Shown here piece by piece: positions 22,228 to 34,664 of a DNA stretch of 64,000 nucleotides. Source of the stretch: Panagrolaimus kolymaensis (taxonomy: Eukaryota; Nematoda; Chromadorea; Rhabditida; Panagrolaimidae); the NCBI GenBank assembly GCA_028622995.1, contig JAJQJQ010000063.1:620001-684000 (forward strand). The letters are read 5' to 3'. Numbering within the stretch: position 1 is the first letter of the stretch; every line of letters starts with the position of its first letter. The notes below the pieces were generated by a model, which saw only the letters and a list, made by a program, of their open reading frames with translations, did no database searches and had not been told where the DNA came from. A program made the translations under genes and the position numbers.

Positions 22228-25158
22228 ATGGCCTCCTTTAAATTTCTGATCTTGCTTATGCTTGCTTGCATCTTTATTGCAGCTGCTCAAGCCAACAATG
22301 ATGTTTTGACACCTCAAACTATGGCATTCACAGATAAAGTATATGAATCCAGGCTTGCCACCCTTAAAGCTGCGTTAGTTCGAAGAAAACGACAGTGTTG
22401 TTCCGCATGCCAATCGGGAGGAGGATGCGGTTGTGGAGGATGTCCACAAATTATTGCTCAACCTCTTTGCATGCCTCAATGTATGCCGATGTGCACTTCA
22501 GCTTGCGTACAGGTGTGTGTCTCATCGCAATTATTATTTTTAAAAGTTTTTTTAAATTTAATTTTATTGGATTTAGCAATATTCTTGCGCCCCACAATGC
22601 ATGCCAATTTGTTCTCAAAGTTGCACACAATCTTTTCAAATTATGATTCCCCAACAACCTCAACAACAAAGTTGTATGCAAGCTTGTATGCCTTCTTGCC
22701 AACCCCAATGCATGCAAGCGGTTCAAGTTCAAATTCAACAACAATGTGTACCACAATGTATGCCAGCATGTCAACCATCGTGTATCCAAAATATTCAATC
22801 ATCACAAAATTCCATTCAAGTTCAATGTGTTCAAGCTTGTATGCCCAATTGTCAGCCTCAATGCATTCAAGCTGTAGTTCCTAATTGTCCAAGTCAATGC
22901 CTTCCAAGTTGTTCGCCACAATGTATTCAAGCTAATTTAGTTAGCGTTCGACCTACCTGCGTTCAAGTAAGTTACCGTAAAAATATTTTAATATTGAAAC
23001 GATAATTTTAACATTGAATTTTTTATATCTTGAAGCGAATATCCTAAATTAATAATTAATTTTTAGGCCTGTATGCCAGGTTGCGCTCCACAATGTGTTC
23101 AAGCTTATCAAGTTACAAATCAACCAACCTGCATTCAAGCTTGCATGCCTTCCTGCCAGCCCCAATGTATTTGCTCTAATTGTGGAAATAATTGTCCACC
23201 AATGTGCAACAACAATAATAATAATGGAAATGGAATGTCCATTTCTCAACAACCTGTTTGCATTCAACAATGTATGCCAGCTTGTCAACAACAATGCATC
23301 CAGGCTTTTCAAGTAAAGCAATGTGATTCAGCATGTATGCCAACATGTTCCCCTGTTTGTGTATCTAAAATTAATTTATGCCCTCAACAATGTCGCCCAA
23401 TGTGCACGGCTAATTGTGTTCAACAATATGCGGTGGTACCAATTCAAAAAAGTTGTGTTCAACAGTGTATGCCCGCGTGCCAACCCCAATGTGTTCAAGC
23501 TTTTCAAGTTAATGTTCAACAACAACCTCAATGTGTTCAAGTAAGTCATTTTTATTGACACAAAAATTATTTAAATAAATTCTAATATCGGTCTCGAGTC
23601 GGGACTTTAATAATTTTTTCCATATTTTTAGACTTGTATGCCTGATTGTCGCCCTCAATGTGTTCAAGCCTTCCAAGTAAATATTCAACAACAACCTCAA
23701 TGTGTTCAAGCTTGTATGCCTTCCTGTCAACAACAATGCGTACAAATGTGTTCAAATTGTGGAAATAATTGTCCCCCAATGTGCAATAATGGAAACAATG
23801 GAGGAGGAGGATCAATGTTAGCATTACAAATGCCCGCAATTAAAACTTGTGTTCCAGCATGTATGCCTACTTGTCAACCATCTTGCACCGCATCAGCTAG
23901 TAAGTCAAAATCAAAAAAGCTCAAATTGAAGTCACTCAAATTAAAAGTAACTAAAAAAGTTGTTAAAAAACAAAAAAAAGCTTAAATTTTTTTGGTTTTG
24001 GTTTTTCTTCAAACATTTTTTTGCACTTTACACACACACATTTATATATTTGAGTTATTTACTAACACACAAACACGGGCATTTAATTACATACTATATT
24101 TTATTTTTTTTTAACTGCTGCTTGCTTTTTTTTTACTAACACTTTTAATAACAGAAAAATATTTTATACTTACTAATATTATAAATTGTATTACTTTTTC
24201 TTAAACATAATAATTTTACTTATTTTTTTTTATTAATAAAGCTTCTATAAAAATAACAAACACATTTTGCACAAATCCTTTTTTTCTCCCATTCACTCAC
24301 TCACTACTTACTTTTTTAGCACTTTCACATACACAGAAACCATGGTTTTTTTCGTTAGGGCAAATAACACGTTTTTTGTTTTATATTTTGGAGAGATGGA
24401 AATTTTTCTCCTGAAAAATTATTTAAATGTTTTTGAATTCCGGAAAATTTTTAAAAAATTAGAAAATTTAGTAAGTTTTTGAGACGAAATTAATAAAATC
24501 AATAAATATTTATCAGAAAAAATATTTTATTTTTGGAAACAGAATATCCAAAAAAAACGAAAAAATAAATTTCTTATAGCCACCGCTCAATTAACGATGT
24601 CCTGTGGAAATCCATGCCAATGTAATCCAGGTTATGTAGAATGTGGGCCACAAACATGTTGTTTAAGATATAAAAATATGGCTAAAAGATTTAGTAAATC
24701 ATTGAGTTCAAAATTATATCATTCTCCAACAATGGGATATAATAATAATTTCATAAATGGGGCGGCGGCGGCCATGTATCAACAACAAGCTGAAAATGTA
24801 ATACAATTTTCACAAGGTGACGAAGGAAGTGAAAATTTAGAAAAAAATATTAATGATGATTTAAGTAAAGATGACGAAGATGAAATTAGCGAGACTAAAG
24901 TAAGTTTTTCTTTTTTGGTTGGAGGAATTAAAAGCTGACGGTGTAAAATAATTAGCTAAAAAGCAGGCGATTGTAAATTCTTTTGGTTCCACAAATAAAA
25001 GTTTTTTATTTTTATAGGAATCCATTGTTCACAATGACGATCCAATAGATTATAATGCAATTAAACAACGAGCAGAAACCATTCCAAAAGGCACCAAAAA
25101 GAAGCAACTCAATTTATTTCCTTACGAGGATGACGATATTGAACATCGAATTCTTTAA
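22228..25158 (+). CDS. Secreted C-x3-C repeat protein (PQN/ABU-like), with alternative 3' ends
   Basis: Six exons (22228-22512, 22577-22966, 23067-23540, 23632-23899, 24580-24899, 25018-25158) join in phase to about 625 residues. The signal peptide and a short prosegment end at VRRKRQ (Q56), followed by QCCSACQSGGGCGCGGC. The body is built of units such as CVQACMPSCQPQCVQAFQV, that is C-x3-C-x3-C repeats rich in Q, the pattern of the Pfam C_tripleX family found in C. elegans ABU/PQN pharyngeal cuticle proteins. Exon 5 adds a module with CQCNPGYVEC and CCLRYKNM, also present in the gene at 9479-10766, then acidic and basic tails. If the donor at 23900 is not used, exon 4 reads on to a stop at 23985 and gives a Lys-rich tail instead. 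Likely a secreted, disulfide-linked lining or cuticle component; this role is inferred. Confidence 0.85.
23900..23985 (+). other. Alternative terminal exon extension (Lys-rich tail)
   Basis: Read-through of the GTAAGT donor at 23900 extends exon 4 in frame by about 28 residues to TAA. The added tail is almost all Lys, Ser, Leu and Val (for example KSKKLKLKSLKLKVTKK). An AATAAA at 24235-24240, before the next exon, could end such a transcript. Confidence 0.55.
24235..24240 (+). terminator. Possible polyadenylation signal of the short isoform
   Basis: AATAAA inside the long intron (23900-24579), 250 bases after the read-through stop codon. It is consistent with an alternative, shorter mRNA. 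Confidence 0.4.
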
Positions 25159-25458
25159 GCGACATATTATTAATTTTCCTTAGCCCTGCAGAAGAAGAAA
25201 AAAAAGTATTTATAAAATCATGGGTATTATTGCATCATTTTTATTTTTTATTAATAAAACACAACAACGACAAAAAAAATTAGGCAAATGTGGTTTTGGT
25301 TGTTTACATACTGTTAAAAGAAGAAAAAAATTAATTTATTTATTAAAAAAAGAATATTTATTTATTTAGTTTTTTTGTGAATAAAATTTTTTTATTGTAT
25401 TAAAAATTATTCTAACATGTCTCAGAATAATCCTCTTTTTTATGAAACAAACAATGCT

Positions 25459-25529
25459 GTTAATTTGGCGCAGTGGTTTAACACGCTAATGCCACACTCG
25501 AAATGTTGTAAGTTCGAGTTCCAATTATG
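25459..25529 (+). pseudogene. Degenerate tRNA-like sequence
   Basis: TGGCGCAGTGG matches the internal A box and AGTTCGAGTTC matches the B box of a tRNA gene, at about the right spacing. The acceptor arms pair only partly (GTTAATT with AATTATG, five of seven), the T stem is poor and the anticodon arm pairs badly in the canonical register. I read it as a tRNA pseudogene or a tRNA-derived relic rather than a working gene, and I do not assign an amino acid. Confidence 0.4.
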
Positions 25530-26041
25530 TGTGCAAATGATGAATAATAATCTTGACTTTCGTTCTTCTGAATCATCGTTGATGACAAATTAGATTTCTG
25601 AGCACAATTTTTATTTTGCAAAAAATTGATTTTTTTTGGTTTCAACGTTTTTTTATTTCAAAATGCTTTATTATTTTTCCATTACAAATTTTAAAAAAGC
25701 AAAAAAAAAGATAATAAGAAAAATTTAAGGCATCAAATAAAAAATGTTATTATTATAGAAAGAAAAGAAAAAATTATTTTCGTTGATATTAATTATTATT
25801 ACAAAAATTATTCAAATTTTTTTTATCAAAAAAAGCTTCGAAAAAATAAACGGCAGGAAAGTATTAAAAGTAAAAATGATCAACGGTTGCTTTTTTAGAA
25901 TTATAGATTGATAAAAAAAAGTTTTAAGAATTTCAACATTTTTTAAACGATAAAAAAAACTGGAGGAGGCATATTCGGCTTAAATTTTACGATATTTTTT
26001 CAAAAAATTTAAAAAAATATTAGATGTTTGATGGAAGAAAT

Positions 26042-26773
26042 TTAAACTCGGAAGAAGCAATACCAGAGAGCATGAATAACGGCGGGCAAGTAAAAGAGGA
26101 AACCTAAAAAAATAAAAGATGGGTTTAGTGACATTCAAAAAAATGGCGGTGTAAATAATAATTATTGACTTACAAAGGATGATGTTGACAGCAACGTGAA
26201 TATTGCAATCGGACCCATGGATGAAGATGGCCAAAGGCTGAAAAAAAAAAAATAATGAAAAGGTTTATTTAATTTTCAAAAAAAACTAAACTTTAAAACA
26301 TTTTCTATTATTTTTGTGTTAAAATTTTTGGGAGTTTTTTTACTTAAAAAAAGCGTGCAAAAATCAAAAGTTAGAATTTTAAAATCCATAAAACTAAATT
26401 GTGATTTGATTTTTGAAAGCTATAAAATTTTTTTATTGTTTTTGTATTTTACAAAGAAACTTTGTCTTCAGTTTTAAGAAAAAGCAGCTTTGTAGAGAGC
26501 ACGGAATTAATAAACTTTCCCTGATTAAAAAAATATTGGTTTAATAACAACAAATAAAAGCCATATTTTTTTTCTCAAAAGCGCAAGATAAAACTCAAAA
26601 AATGTAAAATTTGCTTTCCAAAAGTTTTACTTATGTAATTTTAATTTTTGTTTTTTAGAAAAATGGTAAATTGTTGTGATTTCTTTAAGCTTTAGTTTTC
26701 AATTAGATAAAAAATTTACCGGCAAAAGGATGCAAAGAACCAATTCAATAATTTGTTGAACTTCGATAGCCAT
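26042..26773 (-). CDS. PMP3 / RCI2 family small membrane protein
   Basis: Three small exons (26773-26720, 26237-26174, 26103-26042) splice in phase to 59 residues. The sequence contains [18 protein letters not shown], then [13 protein letters not shown] and [11 protein letters not shown]. This is the two-span hydrophobic hairpin pattern of the PMP3/RCI2 (UPF0057) family: LPP-x2-V/I-F, a polar turn with Cys, N-I-x-L, and Y-[LI]-P-[GA]-[VI]-I-H-A. Family members are very small plasma-membrane peptides linked to membrane potential and stress tolerance in fungi and plants; the nematode role is less clear. The acceptor TTTTTTCAG lies 14 bases before the ATG, so there is an upstream untranslated exon or trans-splicing. 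No single exon is long enough to be noticed alone. Confidence 0.85.
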
Positions 26774-29700
26774 TTTTTTTTCTTGACTTCTGAAAAAATT
26801 TTTTTTTAAATAAATCACAGCTATCAATTTAAAAAATATATAATCACAAAAAGTTTGTAAGAATAATCAAAACGCGATCGCTAGAAAATTTTTCGAAAAT
26901 ATTACTACAAAAAACTAACAAAAATATGACAATTAAAATTAAGAAATGAGAAATCAGAAATCAAAAATGATGCAGAGCAGAGGCTGGAACAAAGGAGGTA
27001 GAAAGTAGGGGCAGGCAAGTATTAATTACAACAAAAAAGAAAAAGCAAAACAAGAAAAAAATCAATTTCATCACGGTTCAAAAAAAATAGAATGAAATGA
27101 TGGAGGATGGATACTGCTTGTTTGCTTGCTATTGCTTGTTGAATAACATTTTTAGCAACAACGAGTGGGAAAAAAGAAAAGAAAAAAAGGCAGTGAATAA
27201 CGCCACCGTGATTTCGATTCTATTCGATTCGTTTTTTTTTTCTGACTCATTTCAAACTTTTATTATTTTTACGACGACGACGCCAAAACGACAGCGGCAA
27301 TGTTGTCGTCGGTTGCTGTTGGATGGATGGAAACAAAAAATAACGAAGGAAAGAGAAAGAAAAAAACGGGGCGTAAACTTTTTTTTCTTCTCATTTCTGT
27401 TTTTATTTTTCTTTGTTTTGATTCACGGCCAAATATGAAAATGAGACGACGATGGGTTATGTATATGGGTTTTGGTTTTGTTGGTTGATATTGATGATTG
27501 ATTTTAATGTTAATAAAAAAGAGAAGAAAAAAGTCACAAAATTAAGATAGATTGATTTCCCAAAATCATCGCCAGTAAACAAATAAATATACGAAAATAA
27601 CAAAAATAAGAGAAAGAAAGAAAAAATGTGAATCAGAAATAGATAGATTAATAATTAAAGAATTATTATTGCAATTGATATTTATTTTTGAAAAATAAAA
27701 CCAAAAGAAAAGAAAAAACTTAGAAAAAAAAAATATAAAATTTTATTTGAAACGAATCATTTTTTTGATGACGAATGATTGAGAGAAAAAAGACAGTAAA
27801 AAATAATTTAAAATTGATTTTTAAAAAAATGCAAACTTTTAACGGATGCAAAAAAAATGAATGAAGATTACTCATACATACATTCTCGCAGCATTTTTAT
27901 TGTATTGTATTTGAGTGAGATATGAGTTAAAGTAAACATTCAATGTAAAATTTTGAAATTTTAAAGATGACTTCCCAAGAAATAAAAGAATCCGAGTCAT
28001 CCTATTGCGAGAGAAAAAAAAGATTGAAAATAATAAAGCTGTAAAATAAATACAAAGGTTATAAAACTCAAAATATTTTAGTTTATTAGAAAAGAAAAAA
28101 AATTTGCGATAGAAATCCCAAAAAATTCTTTTAGAATTTTTTTTATGTTTTTTGTGTTTTTATTTAGCAGATTACAGATTTTTTATTGTAGAAAAGGAAA
28201 ATTATTTTAGCCAAGATTTTTATGTTTTTAGATTTCTTTGAAGAGATCTTTTCTTTGATATCAATTTTATTTATCGCATTTTGCAATGCCTAAAAATGCA
28301 ACAAATAAACAACCAAATCAAGCCAAAAACAAAAAATTGGGAAAAACAACACTTTGCTTTTGTCGGCATTTTTTTGGAGAATATTAAAGGTCGATGGATA
28401 GAAATTTCTTTGATTCTTTTAGTTTCATCGAAACAAATAAATAAATAAAAAAACGCGCAGTTTTAAACTTTCGATGTTGTAAACAACACCGCAGATAAAT
28501 ACAAATCTGTCTTCGGCAGACAACAATATTTTCTCTCGATTTTTTAGGCACTACTGATCAAAGAATACTATAGTCGCTATTAGGAAATTCAACAACTAAA
28601 GATACAGTAAAACTTCCGCGATTATCCAAGTGAAAAGAAAAAATTCAAAAAGAAGAAAAAAAAAGTAAAAGAAAAATACAAAAATCTATAAATGCTGTTT
28701 TCCATTTTTTTTGCTCCAAAATCAACCAAATAAAAAAAAATTATTTTCTTGTTTCATAAATAAAAAATAGCAGAAAAAACACAAAATCCTATGTTTCTCT
28801 CTCCTATTTTTTGAGCCAACTATTATAAAAAAAAATAAACTCTGAGTTTGCTGCTTACTGCTACTTGGTGACGGCTGTTGATGTTCCTCCTCCTCTCTTG
28901 ATTAGTTTGATATTTTTTCTATTTTTCCTACTTTCCTCCTGCAGCTACAACAGCAGCAGCAGAAAGCCCCAACAGCAAAAAAATAAAAATACGCCACAAG
29001 TCCGCAGTTTTTTTTCAAAAATATTCACATTTAACCGTTATTTTTTTTCTCTTTCAATGTTGTTGCTTGCCTCTATCGACGACGATGGTGAGAGAGGAGG
29101 ATGGAGAGGGGATGCAGCTGAATAACAACAAAAAACAACCACGACATAGAGTTGCTTAATGGTATTTTTTTCCCTCCCAAAATTTTTTTTTCTTTGCTAT
29201 CGGCTGCTTTTTTTTATCGTCGCTCTCCTCTCCTCTTCTCGACCGGCCGTTTGGCTCGGTCTTTCATTGAAAACGGTTGGTTGGTTGTTGCTTTGCTTTG
29301 CTGCTGCTATGCCTAGTTTGTCGGTTCCCTCGATTTTTTTTTCTCTCCATCACTTTTTCTCGCGGCTGAATAAATTTTTTATGTGAGGGAAAAAGAAAAA
29401 CGTATAACGGATCAACAAGAAAAAAAAGAAAAAAATTTTTAACGGAGAAAAACAAGAAATAACAGGAGTGCAACCAGTCGAATCGAGTCGAAGGGAAATG
29501 GAACAAGGATGCATCATCATCTGGCAATTGAGGAAGAGAGCAAGCAAGAATAACCTCAACAAAAAAGAGTGCACACAACTGACAACTATTTTTCTACCTC
29601 AAAAAAATTTAAATTCAACGATAGCGAGGGTGATGATGATAATTTCCAATGGCGGGTATTTGTCGATCCGTTATTTTTTTATTGTTGTTGTTGGTTGATG

Positions 29701-32700
29701 GTGGTTGACAGAAGAACGACCGAACAAACAAATAATAAGCAATTGCTTCTGCTAATTTTTATAACTCAAAAACAATAATCGTTTAGAAAAGAATGAAAGA
29801 AAAATAAAAGAGAAAATTATTTTTGTGATGGATGTGTTTTTTTATATGATGGATCAACAACAAAAGTTTTAAGTATTTTTAAAAAAAATGAAGAACGTGT
29901 AAATACAAAGTTTTTGAAAAGATACTATTTTGCTTGAAACTATTGATTATAGGGTGAGGAGTCAAACAAAAAAAAGAACGTGAGAAATGAAAAAAGAAAA
30001 GAGGTAAACAAGAGATATCAAAGAGAAAATGAAGGGCGAGGAAACTTATTGACAGGATAGAAATAAAAATATTTTTGGAGGAATGTTGTTCCTAAAAAAA
30101 TCACTTTTATCCTAACAATTTCACCCCAATGGAAAAAAAATAATTTGGAGTAAATCATTTAAAAGAAAAACTAAAAATAAAACCACGACGGTAGCTATTG
30201 TCCTTTAATTTTTTCAAATCTCACAATTTTTTATTCCATTTTTAATTTATTTAGAAACTTAAAACTATTCAAAATTTTATAAAAAAAATTATTTGAGTAC
30301 AAAATGGTTAACTAAAGTTCCTTTTTTATTCCAATCTTTAACCTTTTTGGTTGTTATCACCTTTTTTTCTCTGCTACCTCAAACTTGCAGATAGAGATAG
30401 CAAAGAATTCTTTATTTTGATTTTTACTCCTTATTTTTTTCCTTATTTAACTTAAAACAACTTCGCGACCAAAAATGAATAAAAACCTCAATTTTTGCAA
30501 CAACAAAAAAAAGAATAAAAAAGTGAACATTCTAAACTTTCAAAAAAAATTCTCAAACATAAAAACGTGTCCACTTGAGCTTATTCAAACATTCACTCAC
30601 TTTACCTTAAGTCACTTTAAATTAAATAATAAAGTTTTATATTTTTTTATATTTTTTTTTCTTTTTTACTGTCTGGTCATAAAAGCAAAAAAGGGGTAGC
30701 AAAAAATTATATGAAAGGCAAGGAGCAAAAGTTAGAATAAAATGATAATCACGGGGCTTGGTTCCTACCCCGACAACCTGTCATTTTTTCTATGTTTGAA
30801 ACACTGTCACTTTCCATCAGCAACTATTTTCAACCTGTTTTTTCAGCAAAAATAAAAAAACGAAAGAAAATGTAAAACACAAAAAAATGAAATGGTTTTT
30901 CTCTTTTCCTTCAAAAAAGGAGAAAAGTTTATTGCATTAGTGTAATTTACAATTTTCTGTCATTTTTTTTATTTTTAGTTTTATTTACAACATCAAAACT
31001 AAAGTGAATTCTGAGCGAAGAAAAGAGTTTTTGGTTTACACAAAAAACTAAAAAATAAGAAAAAAACGATAAAAAAAAATTTTGCAGTCAGCGAGCGACC
31101 TTTGCTTGATTTTTTTTCTTTATAAAAATGCCGCCTCAAACACATTTGTTTTGATTCAGGGTTTTTCTTGGTTTATTTATCTTTAAAAAAAGGCACTATA
31201 CACTGGAAAGAGCAACTATTGAATCGTAAATTTTTGTCTATCGATGTTGCCAAAATATGTGTATTTTTGGATTTTTTGAAAAGATCATTTCTGTGATTAC
31301 TTTTTGGTTTTTTATTTTTTGGCTTTTAGAACCGCCAAAAAATGCAGTAAACAAAAAAGTAAACGGATGAAAGCAAAACAAAAATAAATATGGTATTTCA
31401 GATTGCGCAAAAATACATTTTTTTCTGTTTTTTTGTTTTGTTTGGATGACTAAGAGTTTTCTGAATCATCGTCCATTTAAAAAAATGAATGAAATCGCCC
31501 GATGACTAATAATATTTTTTACCATAAAATTTTTTGGAAAGTCTTCTTTCGTCTCTGATTTTCATGAATACTTTCAAGCAAAACAAAAAATAAAAGTATA
31601 TCATGAATAAAAAAATTAGTCGTTGTTTCTTTATCCATTTTTTTCTCTAATAGCTTGAAGAATATAAATAAATATGTAAAAGCAGCAACAAATTGAGCGG
31701 AAAGAAAAAAAGCAAACGAAAAAGAAAGTTTTACATTTTTTTTATTCTTTTTCAAAAAATTTTAAAAACAGAAAAAATTTAAAAAAAGGCAATGCTTTTT
31801 TTTAAATATTCCAAACAATAGAAATTTTTTTGAAAGTGACTCTTTTTTTGCAACTGACATTTCTGCGTTTTTTCTTTAGTTTGCGTGACAGAAAAGAAAA
31901 TTAAAAAAAGCTATAGAATTGAAATGGCATCTCTCTTTTTTTTAAATCTAAAATCTCTGACAAAAAAATGTATTTAAAAAAAACTAAAGACTTAAAAAAA
32001 TTTTGAAACAAACAAAAATGAAAAAATAATAATTCCCAAACTTGGAAGGAATTGTAAATGTCAAAAAGAGAGTTGGTAAAACTTTTGAATGGCATAAAAG
32101 TTGTATTTGCATGATTTTTTCCGAAAAAAAAGGTTTACGGTATTCTATCAAGAGAAAGAAAACCTGGTAATTTTAAAAGCTTAAGCTTGAGAATGGGTAA
32201 TTATTGTTAGCCAAAGAAAATCAAAAATAATTATGTAAAAATATTAAAATTTTTTGTTAATTAGTGACATATTATTATTGTTGCTTCTAAATAGTAAGTA
32301 TAAGAATTTTAACAAAATTTTTTTATGATATTTAAGCTTCGAGATTTTAAATAATACTTTTTTTAATTTTGAATTTTTTGCTTTATTCCTCCCATTTTTC
32401 TGTTTACCATCGAGACGGCACTGGACATTTCGAACACGAAGCTGATTTCCCTTCTCCCAAGAATTGATTTCAAGAATGGAAACTAGCATTTCAGACTGGA
32501 ATTAAAGGGGACTTCTTGAAAATTTAAAAATGCAGACTTTATTGTTTATTGATTGCCGCCGAAATAAGAAACCTTATTATTACTATTTTTCATAGTTTCT
32601 TAGTAAACGCCCAAATTACACTCACTCATCTCTCATTCAACAATAAACAAAAAAAATTATTTACAAAAGTGTATTTTTTTTTTATTTAAAACTTTCAAGT

Positions 32701-34664
32701 TTCCAAAGAAAAAAAAAGCCATTAAAACATTTTCTTTCAGTTTCGCATTTTTTTGTTTGTTGTTGATTTGATTGTGTATTTTTAAACCTGTTTTAATTCT
32801 TTACAATCAAATCATCAAAACAAAATAAAGAAAATGAGAGAAAAATTAAAGAAAGAAAAAAGAAAGATGACAACAGCCACTTACCAAATTTATTTTAATC
32901 GGTGGCGAAAATCGGGTTTAATAAAAAAAAATTTGAAAATTATACACATAATTTTTTTTATTTGGTTTGTTTTTATCAAAGTTTTTACTTTTTGAAACTA
33001 AATTTAAAAGGCAAAATTATTTTGTTTATAAAAAATGGGAAAAAACAGAGAAAAGTAAGCACCTATATGTTAGTTAAAATGAATGAATGAAAGAAAAAGA
33101 AAAGACATTAATATTAGTTTTATTTTTTTTCCTCAAAAAAATTATAAAAATAAATGAAAAAATATTTTTAAATGCTATCTTGCAGAAATATAAAAAAACG
33201 AAAGAATGAATAAAAAAATTATATTTTTGCGTGAGAAAATGAAAGATTTCATTTTTTAAAAGACATTTAAAACTGAAAACGAAATATTGAAGCCATAGAA
33301 AAAAAAGTAAATTGAATTTTCCTTTTACTACTTTCTGTAATTTTTATTAATTGTGACTGAATTCTCAGTAAATTCAAAACTTTTTTAAGATTATCGAAAA
33401 AAGTTTGAAAGAAAAAGAAAATTAAAAAACAATATTCAAAAACATAGAGGAAAAGCATGGATTTAAATTTAAAAAAACTTTTTTTCTGTTTAGCAAAAAA
33501 TAAAGCGAAAAGACGTAAACATAAACAACATAAACAGAAAAAGACTGCCGCGGCGACGTTTCTTTATAAAATTTACGGACACTTTTGAGAAGAAAGAAAA
33601 AAGAAACCTAAAGCTAGTAAGAAAAAAAAGAATGGGAAAGAAAAAAAGATGAAATCTTTCATGCATATTTTAGTTTCTTGAGCTTTTTTTGTTGTTGTTT
33701 GCTTCTTTTAAAAAAATACAAAGTTTTTTTTATTGCAACTTTGCTGCTTGAAAGGAAATACAAATAGCATTTAAAGTTTAAACTCTTTGATTTGGATACT
33801 TTTTTTTGACATTAAATTTATTGAAGAAAAAAAGTATTTCGAATGCTTTAAAACACTTTGAAAATTTTATTTAAGAAAAAATACATAATTTCCAAGGAAA
33901 AGGCAAAAGTTTTTCGGTTCCAGTGAAATAATTTTTTTTTAACATTTTCTGTTTGTTACTTTTTCAAGGGATTTTTATTTATCCAAGTATGGAATATGCA
34001 GAATTCAAAAGAATTAAAATTTAATGGATTTAGTTTTGAAGAATTCCCATAGCATTTTTCTAATAAAAAAATTACTTAATTAATAATTTGGGAAAAAAGA
34101 AAAAATGGATTTTCTAAATTTATTTTTTTTACTTGACTAACTTTTTTTAAATTTTGCATTTGTCTTTCCATTGTATTTATTTTTATGTGTCTAAAAAGTT
34201 TTATTTTGAAGAATCTAATATTTTTTTTGGATAAATGTTTTTGTTTTCGAAAACATGAAATTCTTTTTTGATTCTTATCTAATTTTACCTGTATTTATAC
34301 CTATTATTAATAATTCGAGGAAAAAAGCCTTGACATTGTCTGTCTCTATCTCATATCTTTCTTTCGATTCAAGCCCATTTTATTTATTTATCTTCCTCAA
34401 AAAATCAATCCCTCTCGATTTATTCATCCTTCCCTTTTGCTGCATCCACCAAATCTCCGTCGAGCGGCGGCCGTTTCGTTTCTCACTCATTTATTTATTT
34501 GTTATTTTTTTAATTCACGGTGTTTCTTGATTTTCTCTCTCTAAAAAATAAATTAAATTAATCAATAATTTAAAAAATATATTAAATGTGTTTAATTTTT
34601 TGCTTTGTTTTGTTTTGTTAATCAAGCTCCAGCAAAAAATAAATCAATTTTAACAAACAAAAAA
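26774..34664. other. 7.9 kb without a supportable gene
   Basis: Highly A/T-rich, with dense poly-A and poly-T runs on both strands. Reading frames here (for example 27097-27438, 28865-29125, 29159-29386, 34255-34530) are F/K/L/S-rich, lack family motifs and do not join to neighbours by splicing. A good donor on the minus strand (GGTAAGTGG at about 32880-32886) could belong to an untranslated first exon. The stretch may hold long-range regulatory DNA or unrecognised non-coding RNA. Confidence 0.5.

Noticed and set aside
27097..29778. Several 60-115 residue frames on both strands in the gene desert
   Set aside because: F/K/S-rich composition from poly-T and poly-A, no splice partners, no family resemblance.
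30753..30773. CGGGG...CCCCG hairpin in the gene desert
   Set aside because: Only a 5-base stem with no conserved RNA features. It could be chance.
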